A stretch of DNA of 64,000 nucleotides from Elymus sibiricus (Eukaryota; Streptophyta; Magnoliopsida; Poales; Poaceae). Below are positions 21,121 to 33,537 of the stretch, piece by piece. The stretch lies in contig CM077666.1 of NCBI GenBank assembly GCA_039707655.1, positions 287,669,166-287,733,165 on the forward strand, read 5' to 3'. Numbering within the stretch: the first letter of the stretch is position 1; each line of letters starts with the position of its first letter. The notes under the pieces were generated by a model. It saw only the letters and a list, made by a program, of their open reading frames with translations, was not told where the DNA came from and did not search any database. Position numbers and translations under genes: made by a program.

Positions 21121-22064
21121 GTGCAAGTAGCGCCCGAGTCGAATCTTGAAGACGATCCGCGCTTCGCCTAGGCTCTTCTCTTTTGCTCCTGTATCAGAAC
21201 CAATGTATCCCCGTGGGGGCGTGAAAAATGACTTTTGCATTTAAGCACTTAATGGTTGCTGTAATTTGTGTTTTGGATGGATGTATGCACGCTATCTCTC
21301 TTATCTTATTCTGTCTTTGCATGGTTCTTGCACCCTACGCTTGCCGAAAACTTGCCGGTGCACGCACTCTTGCCGCGAGCGCTTGAGGAACTGGTCCTTA
21401 GCAGCTTGCCAGAAGTGCTGCTGCCGGCAAGGGTACACTTGATGATCACAACGTAACCACCTAAGTTGTTGAGTGGACTCGAAACAAAGTAAGGGCATAG
21501 CCGATCACGACAAGGTTCCTTAGCGTGCAGGTTTCTCATACAAAGACCAAAATCGTTCAAGGAGAAGTTGCAACTACAACAAAGAATTTACTTTAAAGTT
21601 TTGCAACTTAGCTTTTTCTTTGCAGTGCTTCTTGCCGTAGGACGATATCTTGAACGTCATTTGGTATCCATACCATCACTCCCCCCGGGAAACTTGCACG
21701 CGAGGAACCCTTCTGTCCATTGAGAAAAAGAAAGAAGAGAACAGAGGAGACTAGAACCTTGATGGTTCGTTAATCATCCTATGCAAGGGAAAAATGTAAC
21801 ACAAGGCTGCCTGCAACACATAAACAAATATGTACTCGGACAAAGAATTGTGAAACACTTATCTTTATTTATGTGCACGGGATCTGCGCCCGGCTCTGTA
21901 CAAAGGTTTACATGCCTTTCTGGCAAACTTGTACAAAAGAGGTTGCCAGGCAGCCCGGCAACCGCGCCTTATGGGTAAAACTTGCGAAGATGCTCAATAT
22001 TCCATGAGTTGAGCACCGAAGTGCCATCTTCGGTCTCTAGGCGGACTACGCCAGGCCTAGTGAC
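21121..22064. other. Spacer between B3-like ORF and integrase end of A
   Basis: No conserved ORF. Several TTGCCGGCAAG-like words lie at 21345-21432. A CTTGCGAAGATGCTC... stretch near 21975 begins the region where the polyprotein tail should end; the integrase frame closes at about 22065. Confidence 0.5.
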
Positions 22065-23117
22065 TCATACCACCCGGTAAGGGCCCTCCCACTTCGGCGT
22101 CAACTTGTTTTGACACTTCATGGACTGAATCCGACGAAGAACAAGGTTGCCTTCCTCAAGATTCCTGGCATTCACTTTGCGGCTATGGTAGCGGCGCAAA
22201 GCTTGCTGGTACCATGCAGCACGAACAGTAGCCCGGAAACGATCTTCCTCCAGGAGTGTGGCATCATCTTGCCGCAGCTCATCTTGATCCTCCTCATCAA
22301 AGGCCAAGACTCGAGGTGACCCGTATTTGAGTTCTGTGGGGAGCACCGCTTCTACACCATAAACAAGGGAGAAGCGTGTCTGGCCAGTGGCTTGACTTGG
22401 CGTTGTCCTGATTGACCAAAGAACCGCCGGCAACTCTTCCACCCAGCGCCTTCCACACTTGTGCAGCCTGTCGAAAGTTCTGGTTTTGAGACCACGCAGC
22501 ACTTCTACATTTGCCCTCTCTACTTGCCCATTGCTTCTTGGGTGGGCAACAGACACGTAGCAAATCTTATTTCCAAGCTCTTGGCAATATGCTGTGAAGG
22601 CGCGGCTCGTGAATTGGGTGCCATTGTCGGTGATGATCCTGTTGGGGACACCAAAACGAGCAACCAATCCTTTGAGGAACTTGATGGTTGACTGTGCCAT
22701 CACCTTCCACACTGGCTCCACCTCAGGCCACTTTGTAAACTTGTCGATTGCAACGTACAAGAATTCAAAGCCCCCGGTAGCACCGGGGAAGGGGCCGACG
22801 ATGTCAAGCCCCCAGACCAAGAAAGGCCAGGAGAGAGGGATGGTTTGGAGGGCTTGAGCTGGCTGGTGTATTTCCTTGGAGTGGAACTGGCATGCTTCGC
22901 ATCTGATGACCACTGCCAAGGCATCTTGAAGGGTTGTTGGCCAGTAGAATCCTTGAAAGAATGCCTTGCCAACAAGTGCGCGTGACCCAATGTAAGAGCC
23001 ACACATCCCTTCATGCATCTCTTCCAACAGCCTCTGTCCATCTTCCCGGCAGATACACTTCAATTTCACCCCATTTGGTCTCTTTCTGTACAGAATGTTG
23101 TCAACAAACTTGTACAT
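22065..23117 (-). pseudogene. Integrase of A
   Basis: 350 codons open on the minus strand, in frame with RNase H and RT. Zinc-binding region: EMHEGMCGSYIGSRALVGK and CEACQ (HHCC, with the first His lost or shifted by eye). Core: VWGLDIVGPFPG (first Asp), RIITDNGTQF (second Asp) and SNGQVERANVEVLRG (Glu), so the catalytic triad is intact. C-terminus: GNLVLRRIQSMKCQNKLTPK and WEGPYRVV. Stops just upstream (a cluster at 23166-23198: three TAG and one TGA) separate it from RNase H. In intact relatives the protein inserts the cDNA into chromosomes. Confidence 0.9.
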
Positions 23118-23195
23118 CCTTGATTGACGGGCTACTCTTTCTGCGTCCTCTTTCTCATCGGGAAGATCTCATGTCTAAAGGAACTAGACAATTGG

Positions 23196-24257
23196 CTATG
23201 CCCATGCTGAAGCTTGCGGCTCGACGACAAGGACTAAAGGCATTTCTTCCTCTGCGGGAGCGCTTGCTTCGACGGCAAGGATCTGGCTTGCCGGAAGCTG
23301 CGGCTCACCAGCCAAGGGTATCTTGTCGGTGGTATCTATTTTCTTGGCGGCTACTGGCAGCTCTGCTGGAAAGTAACCACCAACATCTTGCTTTATCTTC
23401 TTCGCCAGCCTTGATGGTGTAACGGATGGCTGAGTCAGATGGAGCACAAAAGTTCCTGGTTCCACATGCATCTTTTGAGCGGCAAGCTTTGACAGGTCAT
23501 CGGCAATCCAATTCTGGGCACGGGGAACGTGCTCTGCTTGCAGACCGTCAAAGTGCTCTTCCAACTTTCTCACCTCCTCGACGTAAGCCTCCATCAAAGG
23601 GCTCTGGTAATCCTTGTTAACCTGCCTCACCACTAACTGCGAGTAGCCTCTGATAATCAGCTTCCAAATACCAAGGTCGATTGCAATGCGCAGACCGGCA
23701 AGCAATCCTTCGTACTCAGCAGTGTTGTTGGTGGCCTGCTCCCGGGGAAAGTGCATCTGAAGCACGTACTTGAGGTACTCTCCGGTGGGTGCTATAAGCA
23801 GCACGCCGGCACCGGCGCCTTTCAGCATGAAAGCACTGTCAAAGTACATGATCCAATCGTCAACAGTTTCCTAGCCGGGGAGCGAGGTCTCTGGAACTTC
23901 TTCGTCTGGCGTTGGAGTCCATTCTGCAATGAATTCCGCCAAGGCTCTACACTGAACCGTTGAAGTACTCTCAAATTTTAAATCAAAGCTTGACAACTCC
24001 AATGCCCACTCCACAATCCTGCTGGTTGCTTCTGGATTTCTCAAGATGCGTTGCAACGGAAAGCGAGTGACGACGGTGACTGGGTGCGCTTGAAAATAAT
24101 GGCGCAACTTCCTTGAACCCATGAGAAGGCCAAAGAGCAGCTTCTGCACACCAGAGTACCTTGACCTAGCCCCTTGCAGGAGGCAGCTGACAAAGTAGAC
24201 TGTGCGCTGCACCATCTTCTTCTTCACAACTTGCTGATCTGGCTGGCTGGCTTGCAC
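23196..24257 (-). pseudogene. RNase H region of A
   Basis: Two open segments in one frame, 24257-23871 and 23849-23196, separated by a TAG. The first holds the RT connection domain (VYFVSCLLQGARSRYSGVQK, HPVTVVTRFPLQRIL). The second is the RNase H: MYFDSAFMLKGAGAGV, NNTAEYEGLLAGL and WIADDLSKLA. The residue normally Asp in RGDSQLV is Tyr (TAC, 23643-23645), so one metal ligand is lost. The 3' end has Ala/Glu/Pro-rich sequence without domain, then the cluster of stops. Confidence 0.85.
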
Positions 24258-24311
24258 AATCTCTGGCTTGTCGGCACCTGACCTTGCCGGAGAAGATTCT
24301 GGCTCATCGGG

Positions 24312-25464
24312 TCATGGCTCTGCGGCTCCTACCTCTTCCTCATCTGCCTCTCTTTCAGCCACAAGTGCCGCACTAACCACTTGATTCGTTGTCGCTAAGT
24401 ATAGCAACAACGTCTCTTGCGGCCTAGGCGCAACTAGGACTAGCGGAGAGGACAGGTACTCCTTCAAATCTTGGAGCGCGGCCTCCGCTTCCGGAGTCCA
24501 GTTCACTAGACCTGCCTTTTTCAATATCTTGAAAAATGGCAAGGCACACTCTGGCGATTTGGAGATGAACCTGCCGAGGGCGGCAACGCAGCCAGCAAGA
24601 CACCTGACATCCTTGACGCATCTCGGTGCTTCCATCTGCTCAATTGCTTTGATCTTGTCGGGGTTGGCTTCAATCCCTCTCTCAGACACAAAGAAACCAA
24701 GAAGCTTGCCGGACGGAACACCGAACACACACTTCTCGGGGTTGAGCTTCAAGTTGAGCTTGCGCAAGTTTGCAAACGTCTCTTCCAAATCCTGAATCAG
24801 GGTTGACTTGTCTCTGGTCTTGACCACAATATCATCCATGTAGGCTTCCACATTTCTATGCAGCTGTGGCTCAAAACCGATCAGAACTACTCTGGCAAAG
24901 GTTGCTCTGGCACTCTTCAATCCGAAAGGCATACGCAAAAACCAGTATGTGCCACATGGAGTGATGAATGCAGTTTTTTCCTCATCTTCCTTGGCCATAA
25001 AGATCTGATGATAACCAGAATAGGCGTCAAGGAAAGAGAGTAAATCACAGCCGGCAGTGGAGTCTACAATCTGGTCGATGCACGGCAAAGGGAAAGGGTC
25101 TTTTGGACAGGCTTTATTTATATCAGTGAAGTCTATACAAAGCCTCCACTTCTCATTCGCCTTGCGCACTACAACTGGATTGGTTAACCACGTAGGGTGT
25201 AGCACTCCTCTGAATAGACCTGCTGCTTCCAACTTCTTGATCTCTTCGGCAATGAACTCTTGCTGCTCCAAGGCTTGCTTCCTGACCTTCTGTTTGACGG
25301 GTCTCGCATGAGGGCAGACAGCAAGGTGGTGCTCATTACCTCCCTAGGAACACCGGGGATGTCAGATGCTTGCCAAGCAAACACATCGACATTCACCCGT
25401 AGGAAGGCAACGAGCTCGCTTTCCTATTTGTCACCGAGAGTGGCACTTACAGAAAAAGTGCCAC
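24312..25464 (-). pseudogene. Reverse transcriptase of A, with frameshift in its N-terminal part
   Basis: 320 codons open from 25271: EEIKKLEAAGLFRGV, KWRLCIDFTDINKACPKD, LSFLDAYSGYHQI, RMPFGLKSARATFARV, the YMDD active site, and LLGFFVSERGIEANPDKI. Upstream, 25464-25335 codes for the preceding linker (VFAWQASDIPGVPRE) in another frame; a missing base near 25334 explains the shift, and a TAG near 25427 breaks it. A TGA at 24312 ends the segment. The linker continues the protease frame exactly when the inserted solo LTR (25465-35375) and one GCCAC are disregarded. Confidence 0.88.
25460..25464. repeat. Target-site duplication of the solo LTR (GCCAC)
   Basis: GCCAC before the LTR at 25465; second copy at 35376-35380. 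It shows that one Tat1-family element inserted here and was later reduced to a single LTR by recombination between its LTRs. Confidence 0.9.
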
Positions 25465-26376
25465 TGTCAGAAGTCGGGCTCCGGGGACCCAAAGGTTCGA
25501 ACACTGGGGTGAGCTTGTTCTACCGCTTCGTCTCCTACCACAGCTAAGCTACGGCGAGGCTATGGCGAGAGCGCACAAACGAGGGGCGGAGCCAGGACTC
25601 GGCGGTTTTTACCCAGGTTCGGGCCACCTTGCGGTGTACGACCCTACTCCTGCTTGGTTGGTATTGCTCTGGTGAGAGAGAGTACAAGGTTGGGGATGAA
25701 GGAATCGATCGATCCCCCGGGGGGCCTCCCTACAATGGCAGCACTGCCCTTTATATCGGCCTTGGTCCTCTTCCACCTGGAAACTTAGGCGGGAAGGGTT
25801 GCCACACTTGGCGATTTTGAAAGGGGGCAGGCGCTCAGGCTATCCTGACTAAAGGTGGTCTTCGCCTGCCAAAGCATGATCCATGACGCGCCGGTGGGCT
25901 CGGTGATGACCTCCGCCCTGCGCGCCCGTCGTCTTGGTCTTCCTTCGCCGATCAGGTAACCTTTGGGGTTGCTTTGGAGAGTAGATCGCTGGCTCTGCTC
26001 CCTTAACACGAAAGAGGAAACCATCTTCATCCGCGCCTGCTGGCACGGCCTCTGCTGCTGCTCGTCGCCACGCGCGTCACCCACGTGATGGGCTCCAAAC
26101 CGCGCGGGACGCCGAACGGCCTTCATCTTGAGCGCCTGCGAGAGGGGGCCTCGGGAGGCCACCTCGGAAAGCCGCCTCGCGAGGTCACTTCGGGAGGCTG
26201 CCTCGTGAGAGGGCCTCGCGAGGTCGTTGATGGTGGTGCTGAGTATTACTCGCCACTTCCTGAGGAGGGGGCCTCAGGAGGCCAGGGCCTCATGAGGGGT
26301 CTTGGTGAGATGCTCGGTGGTGACAGCCCGCTGGGCCCATGCCAGGCGTTGCGCCCTGGGCCAAAGGCAGACGGGC

Positions 26377-26381
26377 CTGGA
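26377..26381. repeat. Target-site duplication of the Copia element (CTGGA)
   Basis: CTGGA directly before the Copia 5' LTR; second copy at 35346-35350 directly after the 3' LTR. The interrupted solo LTR reads on at 35351 with TACCCTGGGTTCC, as in 1000-975 of Tat1's LTR read on the other strand. Confidence 0.95.
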
Positions 26382-28230
26382 TGTTGGAAATATGCCCTAG
26401 AGGCAATAATAAATTGGTTATTATTATATTTCCTTGTTCATGATAATCGTTTATTATCCATGCTATAATTGTATTGATTGGAAACTCAAATACATGTGTG
26501 GGTACATAGACAACACTGTGTCCCTAGTAAGCCTCTAGTTGACTAGCTCGTTGATCAAAGATGGTTAAGGTTTCCTAGCCATTGACATGAGATGTCATTT
26601 GATAACGGGATCACATCATTAGGAGAATGATGTGATGGACAAGACCCAAACTACGAACGTAGCATATGATCGTGTCAGTTTATTGCTATTGTTTTCTGCA
26701 TGTCAAGTATCTTTTCCTTTGACCATGAGATCATGCAACTCCCTGACATCGGAGGAATACCTTGTGTGTATCAAACGTCGCAACGTAACTGGGTGACTAT
26801 AAAGGTGCTCTACAGGTATCTCCGAGGGTGTCTGTTGGGTTGGCATGGATCAAGACTGGGATTTGTTACTCCGTGTGACGGAGAGGTATCTCAGGGCCCA
26901 CTCGGTAATACAACATCACAATGAGCCTTGCAAGCAATGTGACTAAAGTGTTAGCCACGAGATCTTGTATTACGGAACGAGTAAAGAGACTTGCCGGTAA
27001 CGAGATTGAACTAGGTATAGAGATACCGACGATCAAATCTCGGGCAAGTAACATACCGAAGAACAAAGGGAACAGTATACGGGATTAACTGAATCCTTGA
27101 CATAGAGGTTCGACCGATAAAGATCTTCGTAGAATATGTAGGAGCCAATATGGGCATCCAGGTCCCGCTATTGGTTATTGATCGTAGAGGTGTCTCGGTC
27201 ATGTCTACATAGTTCTCGAACCCGCAGGGTCTACACACTTAACGTTTGGTGACGATTAGTATAGTTGAGTTATTTTGTTGGTGACCGAAGGTTGTTCGGA
27301 GTCCCGGATAAGATCCCGGATATGACGAGGATCTCCGGAATAGTCCGGAGGTAAAGATTGATATATGTGATAATAGTGTTTTGGTTTCCGGAAGGGTTCC
27401 GGAATTCACCGGAAGAGGTTCCGGATGTTTCCCGAAATGTTCGGATACGAGAACACTTTATTTGGGCCAAGGGGTAAAGCCCACGAGGCTTAGGCAAGGT
27501 GCGAAAGGAAGTTTTGCTAGCGTCTGGGGTGGTACTACCGCTTATCGTAAGCGGTACTACCGCTACGGGCGGTACTACCGCTTATCGTAAGCGGTACTAC
27601 CGCTACGGGCGGTACTACCGCTTATCGTAAGCGGTACTACCGCTTGTACGCGATATTGCAGGGATCCGAGTTGGACTCTTTCCCCTTCGGGCCAAACCGA
27701 CCTTGTGCGGGCAAAACCGACCTGGAGGAGGCTTTTACTCCAAGTTTAGACCCCAAGGCTCAACATATAAATAGAGGGGCAGGGCTAGCACACGGGATAC
27801 ATTAAGATTTCCCAAGCCGTGTGTCGGCAACCCTAACCCTCTAGTTCTCCCGTCATAATCTCCGTAGTGCTTGGCGAAGCCCTGCAGAGATTGTTCCTCG
27901 CCACCATCACCACGCCGTCGTGCTGCCGGAACTCATCTACTACTTCATCATCGCTCGCTGGATCGAGGAGGTGAAGGCGTCATCAAGCCGTACGTGTGTT
28001 GAACGCGGAGGTGCCGTCCGTTCGGCACTAGTTCTTGATCGGATCGAGGGACGACTTGCGATTTGGATCGCGGAGACGTTCGACTACATCAACCGCGTTT
28101 CTTAACGCTTCCGCTTAGCGATCTACAAGGGTATGTAGATTCACTCTCCCTCTCGTAGATGCTCATCACCATGGATAGATCTTGTGTGTGCGTAGGAAAA
28201 TTTTTGTTTCCCATGCAACGTTCCCCAACA
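26382..28230 (+). repeat. 5' LTR of the Copia element
   Basis: Starts TGTTGGAAATATG, ends CGTTCCCCAACA; 1849 bp. TATA box TATAAATAG at 27765-27773, followed by GGGGCAGGGC. It holds three 40 bp units of a palindrome-rich tandem repeat (27529-27650). It should drive transcription of the element. The short inverted ends are TGTTG/CAACA. Confidence 0.95.
27529..27650 (+). repeat. Tandem repeat, three 40 bp units, in the Copia 5' LTR
   Basis: Unit CGGTACTACCGCTTATCGTA plus AGCGGTACTACCGCTACGGG. Each unit contains the palindrome GCGGTA-C-TACCGC twice. The 3' LTR has only two units (34685-34762), so unit number changed after insertion or by recombination. Confidence 0.92.
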
Positions 28231-29509
28231 GTGGCATCTGAGCCAGGTCTATGCGTAGATGAGATCTCGAGTAGAACACAAACGAGTTGTGGGCGTGGGT
28301 GTATACATATTGCTTGCCGTTACTAGTTGATACTTGATTCGGCGGTATTGTGAGATGAAGCGGCCCGGACCGACATTACGCGTACGCTTACGCGAGACAG
28401 GTTCCTTCAACTGACATGTAACTTCGTTGCATAAAGATGGCTAGCTGGTGTCTGTCTCTCTCACTTTAGTTGAATCGATTTCAATGAAGAGGGTTCTTTT
28501 AGAAGATCAAAAAGCAATCACTACACCACATTGTGGTTTTGCGTAGGTAAGAACGGTTCTTGCAAACCCGTAGCAGCCACGTAAAATATGCAACAACAAT
28601 TAGAGGACGTCTGACTTGTTTTTGCAGGGTATGTTGTGATGTGATATGGCCAATTACATGATGAGATATATGTGATGTATGAGATGATCATGTGTTGTAT
28701 AGAATATCACGACTTGCATGTCGATGAGTACGGCAACTGGCAGGAGCCATAGAGTTGTCCTTAATTATTGTATGACCTGCGTGTCAATCATTAAGCGCTA
28801 TGTAATGCTTTACTTTATCGCTAAACGTTAGCAATAGTCGTGGAAGCAACAGTCGGCGCGACAACCTCATGGCGACACGTTGATGGAGATCAAGATGATG
28901 GAGATCATGGTGTCATGCCGGTGACGATGGAGATCATGCCGGTGCTTTGAAGATGGAGATCAAAAGCACAAGTTCATGGCCATATCATGTCACTTATGAT
29001 TTGCATGTGATGTTAATCCTTTTATGCATCTTATTTTGCTTAGGACGACGGTAGCATTATAAGGTGATCCCTCACTTAAATTTCATGATAAATTGTGTTC
29101 TCCCCGAGTGTGCACCGTTGCGAAAGTTCGTCGTTTCGAGACACGCCGTGATGATCGGGTGTGATAGACTCTACGTTCACATACAACGGGTGTAAGCCAT
29201 GTTGCACGTGCGGAACACTCGGGTTAAACTTGACGAGCCTAGCATGTACAGACATGGCCTCGGAACACAAGAGACCGAAAGGTCGAACATGAGTCATATA
29301 GTAGATATGATCAACATGAAGATGTTCACCATTGAAACCACCTCAACTCACGTGATGATCGGACTTGAGTTGGTGGATTTGGATCATGTTACACTCGAAT
29401 GATCGGAGGGATGTCAATTTGAGTGGGAGTTTTTAAGTAATATGATTAACTAAACTCATTATCTAGAACAATAGTCTAAGTTGTCTTTGCTATATTTATG
29501 TTGTAGATC
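28231..29509 (+). other. Leader of the Copia element with primer-binding site
   Basis: Primer site TGGCATCTGAGCC at 28232-28244, one base after the LTR, resembles the initiator Met-tRNA primer site of plant Copia elements (TGGTATCAGAGC) with a few changes. The remaining 1.2 kb is untranslated leader with only short open frames; a GATGGAGATCA word is repeated several times around 28880-28960. Confidence 0.85.
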
Positions 29510-32500
29510 ATGGCTCGCGCAGTAGCACCCCTGAATTTTAATGCGTTCCTAGAGAAAGCTAAGTTGAAAGATGATGGAAGTAACTTTGTGGACTGGGCCC
29601 GTAATCTAAGGATTATCCTTACGGCTTCCCAGAAGGCTTATGTCCTTGATGCACTGCTTGGTGATCCACCCGCTCCAGTTGAGTCTCTAGACATTGTGAA
29701 CGCCTGGCAGGCTCGTTCTGAAGATTACTCAATAGTTCAATGTGCAATATCGTATGGCTTAGAACCGGGACTTCAAAGACGTTTTGAACGTCATGGAGCA
29801 TATGAGATGTTCCAGGAGTTGAAGTTTATCTTTCAGAAGAATGCCCGGATCGAGAGATATGAGATCTCCGATAAGTTTTATGCTTGCAAGATGGAGGAGA
29901 ACGGGTCTATCAGTGATCACGTACTCAGAATGTCTGGGTACTCCACCCGTCTGGCTGAATTGGGGATGCCCCTTCCGCCAGAGGCTATCACTGACAGAGT
30001 TCTTCAATCATTGCCACCTAGCTACAAGAGCTTTGTGTTGAACTATAACATGCACGGGATGAACAAGTCAGTCGCCGAGCTGTTTGCGATGCTGAAAGCC
30101 GCTGAGTCTGAAATTCAGCATCAAGTGTTGATGGTCAATAAAACCACTAGTTTAAAGAAAAATGGCAAGGGTAAGAAGGGTAACTCCAAGAAGAGTGGCA
30201 AAGCAGTTGCTCCTCTCGTGAAGAAACCCAAGGCTGGACCCAAACCAGAAACTGTGTGCTTTCATTGCAAGGGAACTGGACACTGGAAGCGAAACTGCCC
30301 CAAGTATTTGGCTGACAAGAAGGCGGCCAACAACAAACAAGGTATATATGATATACATGTTATTGATGTGTACCTTACCAACTCTCGTTGTAGTGCCTGG
30401 GTATTTGATACCGGTGCGGTTGCTCATATTTGCAACTCAAAACAGGAACTGCGGAATAGACGGAGGCTGGCAAAGGACGAAGTGACGATGTGCGTGGGAA
30501 ATGGTTCCAAGGTTGATGTGATCACCGTCGGCACGCTCGCTCTTCGATTACCATCGGGATTAGTGATGAACCTGAATAATTGTTATTTAGTGCCTGCGTT
30601 AAGCATGAACATTATATCTGGATCTTGTTTATTGCGAGACGGTTACTCATTTAAATCAGAGAATAATGGTTGTTCTATTTATATGAGTAATATCTTTTAT
30701 GGTCATGCACCCAATGTGAGGGGTTTATTCTTATTGAATCTCGATAGTAATGATACACATGTTCATAACATTGATGCCAAAAGATGTAGAATTAATAATG
30801 ATAATACCACTTTCTTGTGGCACTGCCGTTTAGGTCATATTGGCGTAAAACGCATGAGGAAGCTCCATGCTGATGGACTTTTGGAGTCACTTGATTTTGA
30901 ATCACTTGACACATGTGAGCCATGCCTCATGGGCAAGATGACTAAAACGCCGTTCTCTGGAATAATGGAACGGGCAAGTGACTTATTGGAAATCATACAT
31001 ACTGATGTGTGCGGTCCGATGAGTATTGAGGCGCGCGGTGGTTATCGTTACTTTCTCACCTTCACTGATGACTTAAGTAGATATGGGTATATTTACTTAA
31101 TGAAACACAAGTCTGAAACATTTGAAAAGTTCAAACAATTTCAGAGTGAAGTTGAGAATCATCGTAACAAGAAGATTAAATTCCTACGATCTGATCGAGG
31201 AGGAGAATATCTGAGTTATGAGTTTGGCAGTCACTTAAGACAGTGTGGAATTGTTTCACAATTGACACCGCCTGGAATCCAACAGCGTAATGGTGTGTCC
31301 GAACGTCGTAATCGAACCTTATTGGATATGGTGCGATCTATGATGTCTCTTGCCGATTTGCCACTATCGTTTTGGGGCTATGCATTAGAGACAGCTGCAT
31401 TCACTTTAAATAGGGCACCATCGAAATCCGTTGAGACGACGCCATATGAACTTTGGTTTGGCAAGAAGCCAAAGCTGTTGTTTCTTAAAGTTTGGGGATG
31501 TGATGCTTATGTCAAAAAGCTTCAGCCTGAAAAGCTGGAACCCAAAGCGGAGAAATGCGTCTTCATAGGATACCCAAAAGAGACAGTTGGGTATACCTTC
31601 TACCTCAGATCCGAAGGCAAAGTGTTTGTCGCTAAAAACGGAACGTTTCTTGAGAAAGAATTTCTCTCGAAAGAATTGAGTGGGAGGAAGATAGAACTTG
31701 ATGAGGTTGTTGAACCTTTACTTCAACCTGAAAGTAGCGCAGCGCAGAAAGATGTTTCTGTAGAGCCTACATCAGCTGAAGAGGAAGTTAATGATGATGA
31801 TCATGAAGCTTTGGATCAAGTTGCTATCGAACCTCGTAGGTCGACAAGGACGCGTACTGCTCCTGAGTGGTACGGCAACCCTGTCTTAGAAGTCATGTTG
31901 TTGGACAACGATGAACCTACGAGCTATGGAGAAGCGATGATGGGCCCGGATTCCGAGAAGTGGTTAGAGGCCATGAAATCCGAGATGGGATCCATGTATG
32001 AAAACAAAGTGTGGACTTTGGAAGTATTACCTGAAGGGCGTAAGGCCATTCAGAACAAATGGATCTTTTAGAGGAAGACGGACGCGGACGGTAATGTCAC
32101 CGTCTATAAAGCTCGACTTGTGGCAAAGGGTTTTTCACAAGTTCAAGGAGTTGACTACGACGAGACCTTCTCACCCGTAGCGATGCTTAAGTCCGTCAGA
32201 ATCATGTTAGCAATAGCTGCCTTTTTCGATTATGAAATTTGGCAGATGGATGTCAAAACAGCGTTCCTTAACGGTTTCCTTAAGGAAGAGTTGTATATGA
32301 TGCAACCAGAAGGTTTTGTCGATCCAGAGAATGCTGACAACGTTTGCAAACTCCAGCGATCCATTTATGGGCTGGTGCAAGCATCTCGGAGTTGGAATCT
32401 TCGCTTTGATGAGGTGATCAAAGCGTTCGAGTTTATACAAGTTTACGGAGAAGCTTGTATTTACAAGAAAGTGAGTGGGAGCTCTATAGCGTTTCTAATA

Positions 32501-33487
32501 TTATATGTGGATGACATATTACTAATTGGAAACAATATAGAAATGTTGGAAAGCGTGAAGGAATATTTGAACAAGAGTTTTTCAATGAAGGACCTAGGAG
32601 AAGCTGCTTTCATATTAGGCATCAAGATCTATAGAGATAGATCAAGACGCTTAATAGGACTTTCACAAAGCACATACCTTGACAAAGTTTTGAAGAAGTT
32701 CAAAATGGATCAGTCCAAGAAGGGGTTCTTGCCTGTTTTGCAAGGTATGAAGTTGAGTAAGACTCAATGCCCAGTGACTGCAGGAGATAGAGAAAAGATG
32801 AGTCTCATCCCCTATGCTTCAGCCATAGGCTCTATCATGTATGCAATGCTGTGCACAAGACCCGATGTCAGCCTTGCCATAAGTATGGTCAGAAGGTTTC
32901 AAAGTGATCCAGGAATGGAACACTGGACGGCGGTCAAGAATATCATGAAGTACCTGAAAAGGACTAAGGACATGTTTCTCGTTTATGGAGGTGATCAAGA
33001 GCTCGTCGTAAAGGGTTACGTCGATGCAAGCTTTGACACTGATCCGGATGACTCTAAGTCACAAACCGGATACGTATTTATTCTTAATGGGGGTGCGGTT
33101 AGCTGGTGCAGTTCCAAGCAGAGCGTGGTAGCTGATTCTACATGCGAAGCGGAGTACATCGCTGCCTCGGAGGCGGCGAAGGAAGGTGTCTGGATGAAGG
33201 AGTTCATGACAGATCTTGGAGTAGTGCCTAGTGCACTTAACCCAATGACTCTGTTTTGTGATAATACTGGTGCCATTGCTCTAGCCAAGGAACCAAGATT
33301 TCACAAGAGGACCAGACACATAAAGCGACGCTTCAATTCCATCCGCGATTACATCAAGGAGGACGACATAAATATTTGCAAAGTACACACGGATCTGAAT
33401 GTTGCAGATCCGATGACTAAACCTCTTCCAAGGGCTAAACATGAACAACACCAGAACTGCATGGGTGTTCGATTCATTACAATGTAA
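29510..33487 (+). pseudogene. Copia gag-pol polyprotein, one nonsense codon
   Basis: 1325 codons in one frame. Gag starts MARAVAPLNFNAFLEKAKL; zinc knuckle CFHCKGTGHWKRNC near residue 250. Protease active site DTG near residue 300. Integrase: HCRLGH and CEPC zinc-binding region (about 437-473), catalytic Asp in HTDVCGP, Asp in RSDRGGEY and Glu in GVSERRN. A TAG at 32069-32071 (codon 854) cuts the chain at the start of reverse transcriptase, where relatives have a coding residue. Downstream, the same frame holds reverse transcriptase (KTAFLNGFLKEELYM, YVDDILLIG near residue 999) and RNase H (GYVDASFDTD, DSTCEAEYIAASEA, DNTGAIALAKEP). All catalytic residues I can check are present. ATG at 29510 lies after a leader free of long ORFs. 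It is a member of the BARE/Angela clade; autonomous but for the stop. Confidence 0.95.
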
Positions 33488-33537
33488 ATCACATAGTGAT
33501 GTGAACTAGATTATTGACTCTAGTGCAAGTGGGAGAC
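33488..33537 (+). other. Polypurine tract region of the Copia element
   Basis: Short 3' untranslated stretch ending in AAGTGGGAGAC immediately before the LTR at 33538, the usual primer for plus-strand DNA synthesis in this group. Confidence 0.85.

Noticed and set aside
27529..27650. CRISPR-like array
   Set aside because: Direct 40 bp tandem repeat without spacers inside a plant LTR.
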